The position numbers and the translations under genes were made by a program. Below are positions 7,202 through 16,120 of a stretch of 64,000 bases of DNA, piece after piece. The notes beneath the pieces were generated by a model. The model ran no database searches and was not told where the DNA came from. It saw only the letters and a program-made list of their open reading frames with translations. The stretch is from JABFXX01 sp964419605 (GTDB taxonomy: Bacteria; Myxococcota_A; Polyangia; Haliangiales; Haliangiaceae). The stretch is taken from positions 1-64,000 of the forward strand of contig CAYQQM010000010.1 in assembly GCA_964419605.1 (NCBI GenBank), in the 5' to 3' direction. Position 1 is the stretch's first letter. Every line of letters starts with the position of its first letter.

Positions 7202-8746
7202 CTACGTAGGTGTGCCATCACCACCTGACGTGGGAGGCAAAAGCTTGCGATTGGACACCTCGGGAAAGCCCCACAAGGCGAATCGACCCACCGCGTCGTT
7301 GACGATCTGCACCCCGACCGGCGGTTCGGCTCCCACGTTCTCTACAGACGCAGGTTCGACGTCAAGCCGGGCAAGCGACCGTCGCTCGAGGGGAGCGAAG
7401 GTACTCTCCGAAATCTGGAACGGCGGTCCGTCGATGCCGAGCACGGTGACCACTCCGGGTCCGTGCCCAAGCGCGCGGGCTAGTACCTCGGGCGAGACCC
7501 GGGGCACCGCATCCATGCCGAACGGAATCAACAGACCTGGAGTCAATTCGCAAAGGAACTGTCCCAATGGAATCACATCGAGGTTGGCCGATCCCAACAC
7601 GAGAACGCCGCGATCCGTCACCGCGACGCGATGACCGCGTAACGACAGCGGAGGCAATCCAAACAGAATGCGCTTGAGGCGACCGGCGTGCTGCATCGGA
7701 ATCAGGGTTGCAACCACCCGCCGCGACCCGCCCAATGCCGGCGCGAGCCGAAGCTCAACGCCGATCGGGTTCGGAGCGTCTGCGGCTGCCATGGTGCGAT
7801 CTTCCGGTCGCTCGGCCGCCAGAGCGAGCCGAGTCAGCCCCGCAATATCGCTCAGGACCAGCGGACCGGGTAACACGTCGACGCGATCGTTGGGCCAAAA
7901 TACGTGAAATGCATCGGAGGGGAACACGGACTGACACGACGCCAAATCGATCGGATGCGCGTACCCGACCGCAACCGCAGCACTGGTGCCGACCGGTCGA
8001 AATACCTCGATTCCCGGTGTGGCTACGAATAGATCTACCATGCGCTCGGGAAGGTTTCTCGCCCGGATCAGCAAGTAGCCGCGCTCGCGGGTTCGGTCGT
8101 CGAACACCCCGGCGGATCGCGGCCGAAACAAGCCCACGGCGGCGGCAATGCGATTGCGCCACAAGTAGCGCACCATGCCGTCGCCAAGTCCTCGCTCCAC
8201 CACGAGAAATAGCTCCGCGCGATCGTCGGCCGCCAGCCGCTCGCCACCGGGCAGTTTTTGAATCGACAAGCGAAACAACAACCGATCGAAAGCCAGCTCG
8301 CCATCGCGCGCGTAGCCCTGAGCAAATTCGTCGTCGTGGAGAACGAAGTCCGTACCCGCTTGCACGGCACCTACATCGACCGCATCGTAGCCATACGGGG
8401 AACGATCGTCGCGGTACTTGACGAAGTGCTTGGCAGTGCCAGTGTAGATCGCGCCCCCCACCAATCGCGCAAGTCGCGCCGCCCGATCGGCGACATATGA
8501 CGAGATGGCCGGAATCTGAATGGCGATTGCGCGGCTGCCCAATGCGGACTTCACCTTCGCGACGGTCAAGCCCGCCAATAGTTCATCAAGCGCAGCCTCC
8601 GACGCATACAGACGCAACCAGCTCACCGCACCCTCGAGAGTCGGAAATGCCATCATACAGCTGCGGCCCAACAACACGCCACGCGGGTCAGGCGCAACTC
8701 CCGGTGTAAAAAACCGGGTCTGACCGTGGGCCACATGCTCGAGCAT
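7202..8746 (-). CDS. Unknown protein, first gene of a two-gene operon
   Basis: A 514-residue protein from the ATG at 8746; the frame continues to a TTG at 8776 but has no better start there. No signal peptide or membrane segment. It reads as soluble and multidomain: a helical N-terminal region (GAVSWLRLYASEAALDELLAGL), a middle region with GYLLIRARNLPERMVDLFVATPGIEVFRPVG, and a C-terminal beta-rich region with LSLRGHRVAVTDRGVLVLG and GQFLCELTPGLLIPFG. I recognise no family with confidence. The fixed pairing with the 384-residue gene six bases downstream suggests a two-protein complex. Confidence 0.75.
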   Translation of the reverse strand: MLEHVAHGQTRFFTPGVAPDPRGVLLGRSCMMAFPTLEGAVSWLRLYASEAALDELLAGLTVAKVKSALGSRAIAIQIPAISSYVADRAARLARLVGGAIYTGTAKHFVKYRDDRSPYGYDAVDVGAVQAGTDFVLHDDEFAQGYARDGELAFDRLLFRLSIQKLPGGERLAADDRAELFLVVERGLGDGMVRYLWRNRIAAAVGLFRPRSAGVFDDRTRERGYLLIRARNLPERMVDLFVATPGIEVFRPVGTSAAVAVGYAHPIDLASCQSVFPSDAFHVFWPNDRVDVLPGPLVLSDIAGLTRLALAAERPEDRTMAAADAPNPIGVELRLAPALGGSRRVVATLIPMQHAGRLKRILFGLPPLSLRGHRVAVTDRGVLVLGSANLDVIPLGQFLCELTPGLLIPFGMDAVPRVSPEVLARALGHGPGVVTVLGIDGPPFQISESTFAPLERRSLARLDVEPASVENVGAEPPVGVQIVNDAVGRFALWGFPEVSNRKLLPPTSGGDGTPT

Positions 8747-8877
8747 TCCGGTATCAGCGTAACATGCTCGGCCCAACTGGCGGTACGACCGGGCTTAAAC
8801 GCACAGGTGCCCAGGCCACACGTGCTCAGACGCACACGTACAACCGGTGGGTGCGACCGCTGGCAAAGGCAAGCTTG

Positions 8878-9408
8878 CTACGACGTCTTGAGCTGTACGT
8901 CGACGCGCCGGTCTTGCTGCCAGCTGGCCTCGTCGGTTCCCGTGGCATCCAGTGAACCGCGCGTGGTCACATACAGCTGCACCTGGTGCACTCCGAGCCG
9001 CTCCAAATACGTTGCCACCGAATTTGACCGACGCGACCCGAGGCCAAGGTTGTACTCCTCGGTGCCGCGCGGATCGGCACGACCGATCAGCGAGACCGCC
9101 TTATCTTTGAGCGGTCCCTTCGTAAGGCAAACCGCGAGCTGATCGAGGACGACGCGATCTTCCGGGGTGAGCTCATCCTTGTTGTAGTCGAACGATGGAT
9201 TGGCGGTTGCGCCGGCGGTGATATTGCACAGCTTGACGATATCCCCCGACAGGGACAGGTTCGGACTCACTTTCTGGTTCTTGGCGACCTGCTCGAGCTG
9301 CTTGCTGTCCGCTGCAACCGGTCGATCAGGTTGGGCGGGCGGCACTGGCGGTTTTGCCGAACTGCCGCACGCGGCAAGGGTTAGGATCAGGGCTAGCGTG
9401 GTCTTCAT
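8878..9408 (-). CDS. OmpA-family peptidoglycan-associated lipoprotein (Pal-like)
   Basis: A 176-residue outer-membrane lipoprotein: signal ending LAAC with Cys14 as lipid anchor, a Pro-rich linker, then an OmpA C-terminal domain. The domain contains SFDYNKDELTPEDRVVLDQLA, IGRADPRGTEEYNLGLGSRR (the peptidoglycan-binding loop with Asp and Arg) and SVATYLERLGV. The length and layout match Pal, but no tol genes are near, so it may be one of several Pal paralogues. The start at 9408 is chosen because a GGAAGGA site lies six bases upstream and the lipobox follows properly; the open frame to 9525 is not needed. Confidence 0.9.
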   Translation of the reverse strand: MKTTLALILTLAACGSSAKPPVPPAQPDRPVAADSKQLEQVAKNQKVSPNLSLSGDIVKLCNITAGATANPSFDYNKDELTPEDRVVLDQLAVCLTKGPLKDKAVSLIGRADPRGTEEYNLGLGSRRSNSVATYLERLGVHQVQLYVTTRGSLDATGTDEASWQQDRRVDVQLKTS

Positions 9409-9413
9409 ACGTA

Positions 9414-9420
9414 TCCTTCC
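9414..9420 (-). promoter_or_regulatory. Ribosome binding site fixing the start of the OmpA-like lipoprotein
   Basis: Reverse-strand GGAAGGA lies five bases before the ATG at 9408 and rules out the longer reading frame. The rest of the 69-base gap to the divergent sixA-like gene must hold both promoters. Confidence 0.6.
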
Positions 9421-9477
9421 TGTTGGTATTCCAGCTTTAGCACAAGCGCGAACAACTGCGGTATGTTGGGCGGACGC

Positions 9478-9948
9478 ATGAAGCTCTATCTCGTTCGCCA
9501 TGGCGATGCTGTACCTGAGCAGCAAGCTGGCTGCGATCGCGACCGTTGGCTGTCGCAGCGAGGACGCGAAGCCGCTCGCGTCGTGGCGCGTTTGCTTCGC
9601 GAAGCCGGGGTTAGCCCCGACGCGATTATTTGCTCTCCGCTACCTCGCGCCGTTCAAACGGCCGAGCTGATCGCCACAGGCCTGGACCACCTACACGTGA
9701 TAACAGCGCTGCATACACTGGAACCTACATCGTTTCCTCACGTGGCCGCGACCGCCATCCAAAAGGCGGGCGCGAGCGTCGTGGTTGTGGGGCACGAGCC
9801 GTCGATCTCGGGCCTGGGGGCGCATTTTCTCGGCAGGCCATCGTTTCCCCAGTTTCGCACCGCCCAATGCTATGCCATTGAAGATGGCAAACCCACGTTC
9901 ACCGCCCGCCCTGACATCGGCCAGGTCCAGGCGTACTTCGTCGATTGA
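9478..9948 (+). CDS. sixA: SixA-like phosphohistidine phosphatase
   Basis: Small histidine-phosphatase-superfamily enzyme, 156 residues, predicted to dephosphorylate a phosphohistidine protein such as an Hpt domain or a phosphotransferase component. Seen: MKLYLVRHGD at the N-terminus with catalytic His8 in RHG, the second-half WLSQRGREAAR, CSPLPRAVQTAE with the active-site arginine, and VVGHEPS with the second catalytic histidine. The short length without an inserted cap domain fits SixA. I use the ATG at 9478 because the five upstream residues of the longer frame precede the conserved first strand. The target is unknown; the multi-Hpt CheA in this window is a conceivable but unproven partner. 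Confidence 0.88.
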   Translation: MKLYLVRHGDAVPEQQAGCDRDRWLSQRGREAARVVARLLREAGVSPDAIICSPLPRAVQTAELIATGLDHLHVITALHTLEPTSFPHVAATAIQKAGASVVVVGHEPSISGLGAHFLGRPSFPQFRTAQCYAIEDGKPTFTARPDIGQVQAYFVD

Positions 9949-9988
9949 CGGTGGGTCCAAGCGTGCTATCGCGCTAGTTTGGCTTGCG

Positions 9989-10873
9989 ATGCGTTTCGCC
10001 ATTGGATCCCTGTTTCTGCTGGCGTGTGCGCAAAGTCACGTTCGACCCAACGCGGTGGAGACTCCTGAGGCCGTAGGCGATGACGAGCCGGACAGCAGCG
10101 TCCCGTTTGTCGATTCGGCGGACTACAAGCCGACGGCGTTCGCGGTGCGCACGATCGGACGCGGCCGCGCCGTCATCTTCATTCCGGGCCTGGCATGCCC
10201 CGGAGACGTGTGGAACGATACTGCCGCCCATTTTTCCGAGACCATCGAGTCGCATGTCCTGACACTCGCAGGCTTCGCCGGCCAGCCGCCCATCAAGCCG
10301 CCGATTTCAGCCAAAGTGCGCAGAGACTTGGTCCGCTACATCCGGTCGCGCAAACTCGAGCGGCCGATCGTCGTGGGCCACTCGATGGGCGGATTCATCG
10401 CCTACTGGCTCGCCATCACCGCGCCAGATGTCATCGGCGGCCTGATCGTCGTCGACGCCGGGCCAGCTCTTGGCAGCCGCGACATCGAAACCGCCCGCGC
10501 GCTTCGCAACACCTGGGCGCAGGCGGGCGACGACGAGTTGCCCCAACAGGTCCGAGCAAAATTTTCGGGAATGACCACGAATCCCAAACACATCGCCCCA
10601 TTTCTGGGAGCGATTGCAAAATCCGACCGCCAAACGATTGGCGACGCGATCTACGAACTCGTCACCACGGACCTCCGGCCAAAACTCGCCGCGATCAAAG
10701 CGCCGCTGTTGCTCATTCTTGCGGACGGCGGGCTACAGAATCGCTACAAAACCATGTCCGATCCGGTCGCTGACCGCGAGGTCGTAGTGATCCCAAGAGC
10801 AGGCCACTTTGTCATGCTCGACAACCCGGATGCATTTTACGACGCCCTGGCCAAGTTCTTCGACGCCAGCTGA
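9989..10873 (+). CDS. Alpha/beta hydrolase lipoprotein
   Basis: A 294-residue exported alpha/beta hydrolase. The signal sequence MRFAIGSLFLLAC ends at a probable lipidated Cys13. The fold signature includes the oxyanion segment VIFIPGLACPGDVW, the nucleophile elbow GHSMGG with Ser132, the acid strand LLLILADGG and the catalytic histidine in PRAGHFVML near residue 275. The substrate (ester, lactone or lipid) cannot be inferred. I chose the ATG at 9989 because it begins the signal peptide; the longer open frame runs through the sixA-like gene. Confidence 0.9.
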   Translation: MRFAIGSLFLLACAQSHVRPNAVETPEAVGDDEPDSSVPFVDSADYKPTAFAVRTIGRGRAVIFIPGLACPGDVWNDTAAHFSETIESHVLTLAGFAGQPPIKPPISAKVRRDLVRYIRSRKLERPIVVGHSMGGFIAYWLAITAPDVIGGLIVVDAGPALGSRDIETARALRNTWAQAGDDELPQQVRAKFSGMTTNPKHIAPFLGAIAKSDRQTIGDAIYELVTTDLRPKLAAIKAPLLLILADGGLQNRYKTMSDPVADREVVVIPRAGHFVMLDNPDAFYDALAKFFDAS

Positions 10874-10936
10874 CTCCTCGGAAGGGCGTTTTCGCTTGTA
10901 CGCGCAGCATTTGCGTTGTAGGCATGATGACCGGGT

Positions 10937-11389
10937 ATGGCGAATTCGCACATGGTTAGCCCGCTGCTTAAGGCGGATCTGGCTTTGGCTTAGGAGGGCC
11001 CCGATGCAGGCCAGCTCGGAAACCAGGCTCCCGGCTCTCAGGCTGCGCCTTGCCAGCTTTTGTTTGGCCCGGGCACATCGGCGATTCCCGACAGCGCGTG
11101 GACGTGTTTCGACCCCGAGGCCGGTGGTATCGATCTCTCCTTTGTCGCGGCTGGTCCCTACGCCGCAGGCGGCTTCCTTACCCGGGAAGGGCTGCGGCAG
11201 ATTTGGATGTCGAGAGGCTTCAAATGGCTGCGGAACCTCGTCGTCAAGGAACCGAGCCGCATTGAGCAGCTGAGTTTCTCTGCCTGCAGCGCGGTATCCG
11301 ATGCCCGACCGGTCCGTTCAGCGGCGCGAACGTGGCCTAGGCGTCCGGATGAAGCGTCTAGCATTCGGCGGAAGCGGTCCGACCATTAG
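10937..11389 (+). pseudogene. Interrupted reading frame of unknown function
   Basis: One frame from the ATG at 10937 codes MANSHMVSPLLKADLALA, hits a TAG at 10991-10993, and stays open to a TAG at 11387. The part after the stop has protein-like composition (FDPEAGGIDLSFVAAGPYAAGGFLTREGL), while the other frames there are Arg/Ser-rich shadows. Right at the stop is a strong Shine-Dalgarno, AGGAGGG, followed six bases later by an ATG at 11004 that opens the wrong frame. The simplest reading is a gene broken by a nonsense mutation or a small frameshift, or the remnant of one. I recognise no domain. The rest of 10874-11421 shows nothing else. Confidence 0.4.
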
Positions 11390-11421
11390 AATGAGTAACG
11401 CGATGCGAGCTGCTGGTAGGT

Positions 11422-12453
11422 ATGGTACGTAGGAGTATGTACCCTACGCCGGAGCGGAAGCCCAACCCGCCGCGGAGCTGGGTTTCCGACTTGTGGCGAA
11501 GTCGGGACAAGGCCGACCAGACCCGCCCTTTCGACTGGGGCCGAGGCCTGGCCGCTGCGGGTTCCATCGGTTCGCTTCGAGTCGCACGGGCGGTTGGCTC
11601 GCTCGGAACCAAGTTTTTGAAGTGGTTCAACCGCGACTCCGAAGCCGGCGAACGACAAAGCCAGTGGCGCTGGACGCAGCAAGGGCGAGGCGACCTCGTC
11701 GACGCGATTGAAAGCATTCATAGCGCATCGCCATGGGTCGAAGCGCAAGCGCTCAGCATCGATGCAACCGGAAAACACCTCCATCTCTACAACCTATTCG
11801 TATCGGAGGGGACCGAACCCACTGCCGCCATTATGGATTGGGCAGAAAAATTGCGAGGCATGGGAGTAAAGACCGTGGAGGTCGTTCGAGTCGGCGTTCG
11901 CGGACCTACCGGAGTCATTAGCGAGAGCGCACAAGCCCGAGCCTCGCTCGAAGCGGTGTTTCCTCGCCCTGCGATCACGAGCCCTAGTTCTGACTTTGGG
12001 CCCAGGTTCGCATCCTCGAAACGCGCAGCGACTGCCGCGGCTCCGCCCCTCGTCAGGGACTTCCCTGGGTCGCCGGGGCGCGCAGCCATCCCGCTGAGGG
12101 AGCCGCCAAGCAGATCGATTGCGCCGGGCGGTGGACGCCAAAGCCAATGGCACTGGACGCTTCAGGGCCGCGGCGATCTCGTCGATACCATCGACAACAT
12201 TTACAACGCGTCACCGCTGGTCGAGGCCCAAGGGCTAAGCATCGATGCGACCGGCCACCACGTGCACATTCATCAGCTGTTCGTCGCCGGAGGAACCGAG
12301 GTCGTCGCTGCGATCGAGCAGTGGGCTGAGGCGGTGAAGAAGATGGGAGTCGCAACCGTCGAGGTTACCCAAGTCGGCGTTCGCGGCCCGAACGAACTGA
12401 TCGATGAAAGTCCACAGACCCGAGATGCACTCGAAGCGAAGTTTCGAACATAA
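11422..12453 (+). CDS. Protein with two tandem copies of an unknown ~103-residue domain
   Basis: A 343-residue protein. Residues 78-180 and 239-341 are the same domain repeated at a fixed offset of 161 residues without a gap; by hand about two thirds of positions are identical. Each copy starts RQSQW.WT.QGRGDLVD, has a central LSIDATG and GTE..AAI, and ends VGVRGP..I.ES....LEA.F. The domain looks alpha/beta with conserved W, D and R, but I cannot name it. The N-terminal ~75 residues are basic and proline-containing; the ~58-residue linker is Ala/Pro/Ser-rich. No signal peptide or membrane segment is evident. It lies downstream of the broken frame at 10937 and convergent with the beta-helix lipoprotein. 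Confidence 0.75.
   Translation: MVRRSMYPTPERKPNPPRSWVSDLWRSRDKADQTRPFDWGRGLAAAGSIGSLRVARAVGSLGTKFLKWFNRDSEAGERQSQWRWTQQGRGDLVDAIESIHSASPWVEAQALSIDATGKHLHLYNLFVSEGTEPTAAIMDWAEKLRGMGVKTVEVVRVGVRGPTGVISESAQARASLEAVFPRPAITSPSSDFGPRFASSKRAATAAAPPLVRDFPGSPGRAAIPLREPPSRSIAPGGGRQSQWHWTLQGRGDLVDTIDNIYNASPLVEAQGLSIDATGHHVHIHQLFVAGGTEVVAAIEQWAEAVKKMGVATVEVTQVGVRGPNELIDESPQTRDALEAKFRT
11653..11961 (+). repeat. First copy of duplicated domain-coding segment
   Basis: Codes residues 78-180 of the duplicated-domain protein; matched by 12136-12444 in the same frame and length. Confidence 0.8.
12136..12444 (+). repeat. Second copy of duplicated domain-coding segment
   Basis: Codes residues 239-341; shares blocks such as QGRGDLVD, LSIDATG and VGVRGP with the first copy but has diverged at about one third of residues, so the duplication is not recent. 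Confidence 0.8.
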
Positions 12454-12476
12454 AGCCCCGTCTGCAGGGCCACAGC

Positions 12477-14468
12477 TCACTTTGCAACCATGACGAGCCC
12501 GAATTTGTCGCCGGGGTTGGCGACACCGTTGCCGATCGCCCCGATGTCGCTTCCGGGACCATCGGCCGGATCGCCGCGATCGACATACGGAGAACCCGGT
12601 TCTGGCATGTACAGTCCCCTGTAGTAGCTCAATACTTGTGAAACCCCGTACTGCCGCAACCACACCGCACCTTCACTGACGCGGTACGGGGACTGCGGAA
12701 CGTCACCATGAAACATCGGCGAGCTGGTAACATCGTGTGCCCCGGCAGGGCCGGCCACAATTCCGGCCATGTAGTGGGCCGCTGTGGGGGCACCCGGATT
12801 GTGCCAAGCGTTGTAATCAGCCGCCGCTACCCTGGGTGCGCCAACGGTCGACTCACCGACATCGCCCGATATCAGGGAGCGACTTACCCAATCGGCTTTG
12901 GGATTAATAAATTGGCTAAAGACGTTGTTGCGTATCGACGCAAACGCAAGATTCGGCGACCGAATCACGATCGCTGGCGCATTATATGCGCCCAGCACAC
13001 CACCAGCATCGATCGTATTGTTGTCAAACGAAAGGTTACTTTCGCCGCTGTAGATCAGAACGGCACCGTTATAGTCGGTATTTGCAGCTTCGGTATGCGC
13101 GAAGATGTTGTGGTGAAAACGGGTACCGGTTTGACCAGAGCGGACAAAGTCGTGCCCGCTGTGTACTACGAGGTTGTAGCGAAACTCCCCGCCAAAACTC
13201 TGAAGCGGCCACGACGAACCGCGGATGACATTGTGTTCCGCTAGGGCGCGATCACTTCCGGCACCGAACTGAAGATTAAACCCCTGAGAAAATCCGCCGC
13301 GGTAGTCGTGGCGCATGTAGTTTCCCTGAATCGTTGCCTGCGACGATGCCTCTAGGTCGATCACGCAGCGTGGACCGATGAGGATGTTGCTATCGCTGTC
13401 GGTGAGCCCACCGATCTGCCAATTCGCCATCCCGCTAATCAGAACGATTCCAGCGGCAATGTTGTTCCCTTGCATCGCCTTGGTCCCCGTAGTGTTGCCG
13501 GACAGACTCAAGATCGGAGACTTGGTCGGATCCGAGGAAACAAACGTTACATAATTTGTCGATCGGAATTCGTTGCGATGGACCGCGACTGGGGCAGTGC
13601 CGTTTACAACGAGACGGAGTGGTGCCGTGGCCTCGAAAACCGAACCAGTAATATCGACCGAACCTTGCGTGGTCACGTCAATTCCAACCTGATTGTCAAA
13701 GTTCGCTAGGCCGGTGACGAAGCTGTCGCGGATGATGATCTTCCCGGTGTAGCCACTGGATGACGTAACGACGTGTCCATTTCCATGTACAACTGCGTTC
13801 GTCCAGTTTAAATCGCTGTTGCCAGACAGCACTACGTCAGCAGTTAGGTCGACAACATTCGCTCGCACCGGCGGTGGATCCACCGAGATGTACACCGGTA
13901 CCGCACCATCTACGGGTGGCGCATTATGGGGCGTAAATCGCACCGTGATGACATGATTGCCAGCGGGAAGCCCATTCGGCAGACGCAACTCCCACAGATT
14001 CTGATTCTTCGGGTCGGGCGGAACGGAACCGACCATCACACCGTCGATGAAAAAAGCCATCGAGCTATCGGGGCATACATTGGGCGGCCGCCCGGGCGGG
14101 CATAGATAGGCATTAATATCTTGGCCATCTGCCAGGATGCGAAACGGCAGCCCAGCGGTGAAGTGCATCCGCTGGCCCGGCGACTTCACCCGCGCCGCAT
14201 TGACGTCTGATCGCCACACCGGTTCCAAGGGATCATCATTGGGGGGCGGGCCCACGTCGGGAAGCGGCCCTGTATCGAACAACGTTGCCCCATCGCGCGC
14301 CGCCCCGCCGTCAGGTCGCGACGACCCACCTCCGGAACATGCGGCCACCGCTGCGATGAACACCCAGCTACTGCGGAATATTGCAAGCCAGCTCAAAGTT
14401 CTTGGACGGAATAGATATTCGACTATCGGCACGTGTGCCGGCAGACTATGACAAGCCGCGAGCTGCAA
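12477..14468 (-). CDS. Secreted lipoprotein with right-handed beta-helix repeats
   Basis: A 663-residue surface or periplasmic protein. A hydrophobic segment ends in AAVAAC with Cys44 as predicted lipid anchor, followed by a Gly/Pro/Asp-rich tether. Residues ~150-640 carry many short strands with Asn/Gly turns (HGNGHVVTSS, IQGNYMRHDYRGG, IRNNVFSQF, FDNNTIDAGG), typical of pectate-lyase-like or NosD-like parallel beta-helices. Such proteins bind or cleave polysaccharides; no catalytic site is recognisable. The N-terminal extension before the signal is long, so the true start may lie downstream of 14468. Confidence 0.75.
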   Translation of the reverse strand: MQLAACHSLPAHVPIVEYLFRPRTLSWLAIFRSSWVFIAAVAACSGGGSSRPDGGAARDGATLFDTGPLPDVGPPPNDDPLEPVWRSDVNAARVKSPGQRMHFTAGLPFRILADGQDINAYLCPPGRPPNVCPDSSMAFFIDGVMVGSVPPDPKNQNLWELRLPNGLPAGNHVITVRFTPHNAPPVDGAVPVYISVDPPPVRANVVDLTADVVLSGNSDLNWTNAVVHGNGHVVTSSSGYTGKIIIRDSFVTGLANFDNQVGIDVTTQGSVDITGSVFEATAPLRLVVNGTAPVAVHRNEFRSTNYVTFVSSDPTKSPILSLSGNTTGTKAMQGNNIAAGIVLISGMANWQIGGLTDSDSNILIGPRCVIDLEASSQATIQGNYMRHDYRGGFSQGFNLQFGAGSDRALAEHNVIRGSSWPLQSFGGEFRYNLVVHSGHDFVRSGQTGTRFHHNIFAHTEAANTDYNGAVLIYSGESNLSFDNNTIDAGGVLGAYNAPAIVIRSPNLAFASIRNNVFSQFINPKADWVSRSLISGDVGESTVGAPRVAAADYNAWHNPGAPTAAHYMAGIVAGPAGAHDVTSSPMFHGDVPQSPYRVSEGAVWLRQYGVSQVLSYYRGLYMPEPGSPYVDRGDPADGPGSDIGAIGNGVANPGDKFGLVMVAK

Positions 14469-14598
14469 TGCCAGCGCCGGCTAACAACGGGGCCATCCTA
14501 TCCGCCTATGAGTGGCCCCCTCCCTCGCGGATGTACGTGAAAGTTGGAGCCTTTGTTGATACGCTGCAGCCCGCAATGACAATGGTACTGGAGTAGCA

Positions 14599-15135
14599 AT
14601 GAGCCAGCCTGCACGGTGCGACAAGCAAGTCGACGTTAGAGAACCCATTGCTTCCGAACGAAGCGTTGAGCAACCCTCTCGGGCGTATTCGTTCGGCTGG
14701 GGCCGCTACCCTTCCAACGAAGTGTCGCAGTGTGCAGAAGCGCTGGACGAGCATGACGGAGGACGCTGGCGTCAAGGATTCGACGAGGCAGGATTTCAGC
14801 AGGCGTTCAGCGAAGTCCAACAGCGCCTCAGGCCCGGCGTTGCCGGCATCCTAGGAACCGCAGCCCGCGCCGAGATTTCCAGCAAGATCTATGGTGTGAT
14901 CGCAGGGTTAATCGCAAAGCGAGGCCCCGCAGAATATGTGGGCCTGACAACTCGACTGGAGGAATTCTTTTCTGCGCTCACCGCCAACGCGGCCCGGCAG
15001 GAAATCCAAAGCAAATTTACGTTATTCGTTGGTAGGGTCGTCGAACTATGTAACTCCAAGGCGATTGCCGGCTCGGCCCGCTCACAACTCGAAAAGCACC
15101 TGGGTTCGATCCGCAAACTGGAGGGGCTGGAGTAG
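14599..15135 (+). CDS. Unknown helical protein
   Basis: A 178-residue protein. The first ~60 residues look disordered and polar; residues ~65-178 form an apparent helical bundle (FQQAFSEVQQRLRPGVAGILG, EYVGLTTRLEEFFSALTANAARQEIQ, SARSQLEKHLGSIRKLEGL). No signal peptide, membrane segment or known motif. It ends four bases before the convergent Ser/Thr kinase gene and stands alone on its strand. Confidence 0.6.
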   Translation: MSQPARCDKQVDVREPIASERSVEQPSRAYSFGWGRYPSNEVSQCAEALDEHDGGRWRQGFDEAGFQQAFSEVQQRLRPGVAGILGTAARAEISSKIYGVIAGLIAKRGPAEYVGLTTRLEEFFSALTANAARQEIQSKFTLFVGRVVELCNSKAIAGSARSQLEKHLGSIRKLEGLE

Positions 15136-15139
15136 GACC

Positions 15140-16120
15140 CTACGGCAGTGCCCGAAGAGCTGCATCGAGGGCAGCGTAACTTCGCGGACGGTCTTGCGGC
15201 GATTTCGCCATCATGGCGAGGAGAAGCGCGTTTAGATCGACTGGGATCTTCGCAAACTGAATCGGAGGAACGACCGGCTGCGTGCGATGGGCTTCCGCGC
15301 AACGCTTGGGGTCCGAATCGGCAAACGGCAGCCTTCCCGTAAGCGCTTGGTATGCGGTGACGCCAAGCGAATAGATATCGCTGCGGAAGTCTACCCGACC
15401 CGAATCGCTGCTCTGTTCGGGCGCCATATAAGCGGCCGTTCCAACAACGCCGCGTAGACCCGAGATATCGGCGGCAGAGCTCGAACGCGCCAATCCAAAA
15501 TCGGCCAGCTTGGTCACCCCGTCCCGGGTTAGCAAAATATTGGAGGGCTTGACGTCGCGATGCACTAGGTTCTCTCCGAGTCCGGCAGCGAGCGCCGCGG
15601 TGACATGCCGAAGCACCCGAATCATCATGCGATACGGCAGAGCCCCTTTGCGTCGGATCATCACCGATAGGTCGGGACCGTCCACATACTCCATCACGAT
15701 GTAGGTGTTGGCCTCATCAATGGCAACGTCGTGCACGCGAACGACATTCGCGTGATCGATCCGCGCGGAAAATTTTGCTTCGACCGTGAGGAGCCGAAGC
15801 AACGCGGGCCGAGAGTGAACCACACTGGGTCGCATCAGTTTGATTGCGACGACGTTATCCAGCACTACATGCCTGGCGCGATACACCGCTCCAAAGCCAC
15901 CAATTCCGATCGCCCGCTCCAGGCGATATTTGCCCAGAACGCTGCCAATGGGCGGAAGCTGCGGCTCATGTTCGAACTCGTTTTGGGCCGCCGGGGCCAC
16001 AACTGGATCCGGCAGGCGCCGGGTCGCTCGGCGAACAAAAATCTCCGGCGGCAGATCCGCCGTTAACCGCGTTGAAGCGAAAATGTTCCCAAGGTCGAGA
16101 TCGCGTAGAGTTGTCATCAT
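15140..16120 (-). CDS. Eukaryotic-type Ser/Thr protein kinase in chemosensory operon
   Basis: Last gene of the leftward chemosensory operon, 326 residues. The kinase domain begins after ~65 residues with GKYRLERAIGIGGFGAVYRA (Gly-rich loop) and VAIKLM (ATP lysine); it has VHRDVKPSNIL (catalytic loop), ADFGLARS (DFG) and YMAPEQ. All catalytic residues are present, so it should be active; there is no transmembrane or sensor domain, so it is cytosolic. The start at 16120 is set by an ATGA overlap with the stop of the preceding gene. Coupling of a Hanks-type kinase to a Che-type operon suggests cross-phosphorylation of chemosensory parts; the substrate is not visible. Confidence 0.92.
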   Translation of the reverse strand: MMTTLRDLDLGNIFASTRLTADLPPEIFVRRATRRLPDPVVAPAAQNEFEHEPQLPPIGSVLGKYRLERAIGIGGFGAVYRARHVVLDNVVAIKLMRPSVVHSRPALLRLLTVEAKFSARIDHANVVRVHDVAIDEANTYIVMEYVDGPDLSVMIRRKGALPYRMMIRVLRHVTAALAAGLGENLVHRDVKPSNILLTRDGVTKLADFGLARSSSAADISGLRGVVGTAAYMAPEQSSDSGRVDFRSDIYSLGVTAYQALTGRLPFADSDPKRCAEAHRTQPVVPPIQFAKIPVDLNALLLAMMAKSPQDRPRSYAALDAALRALP

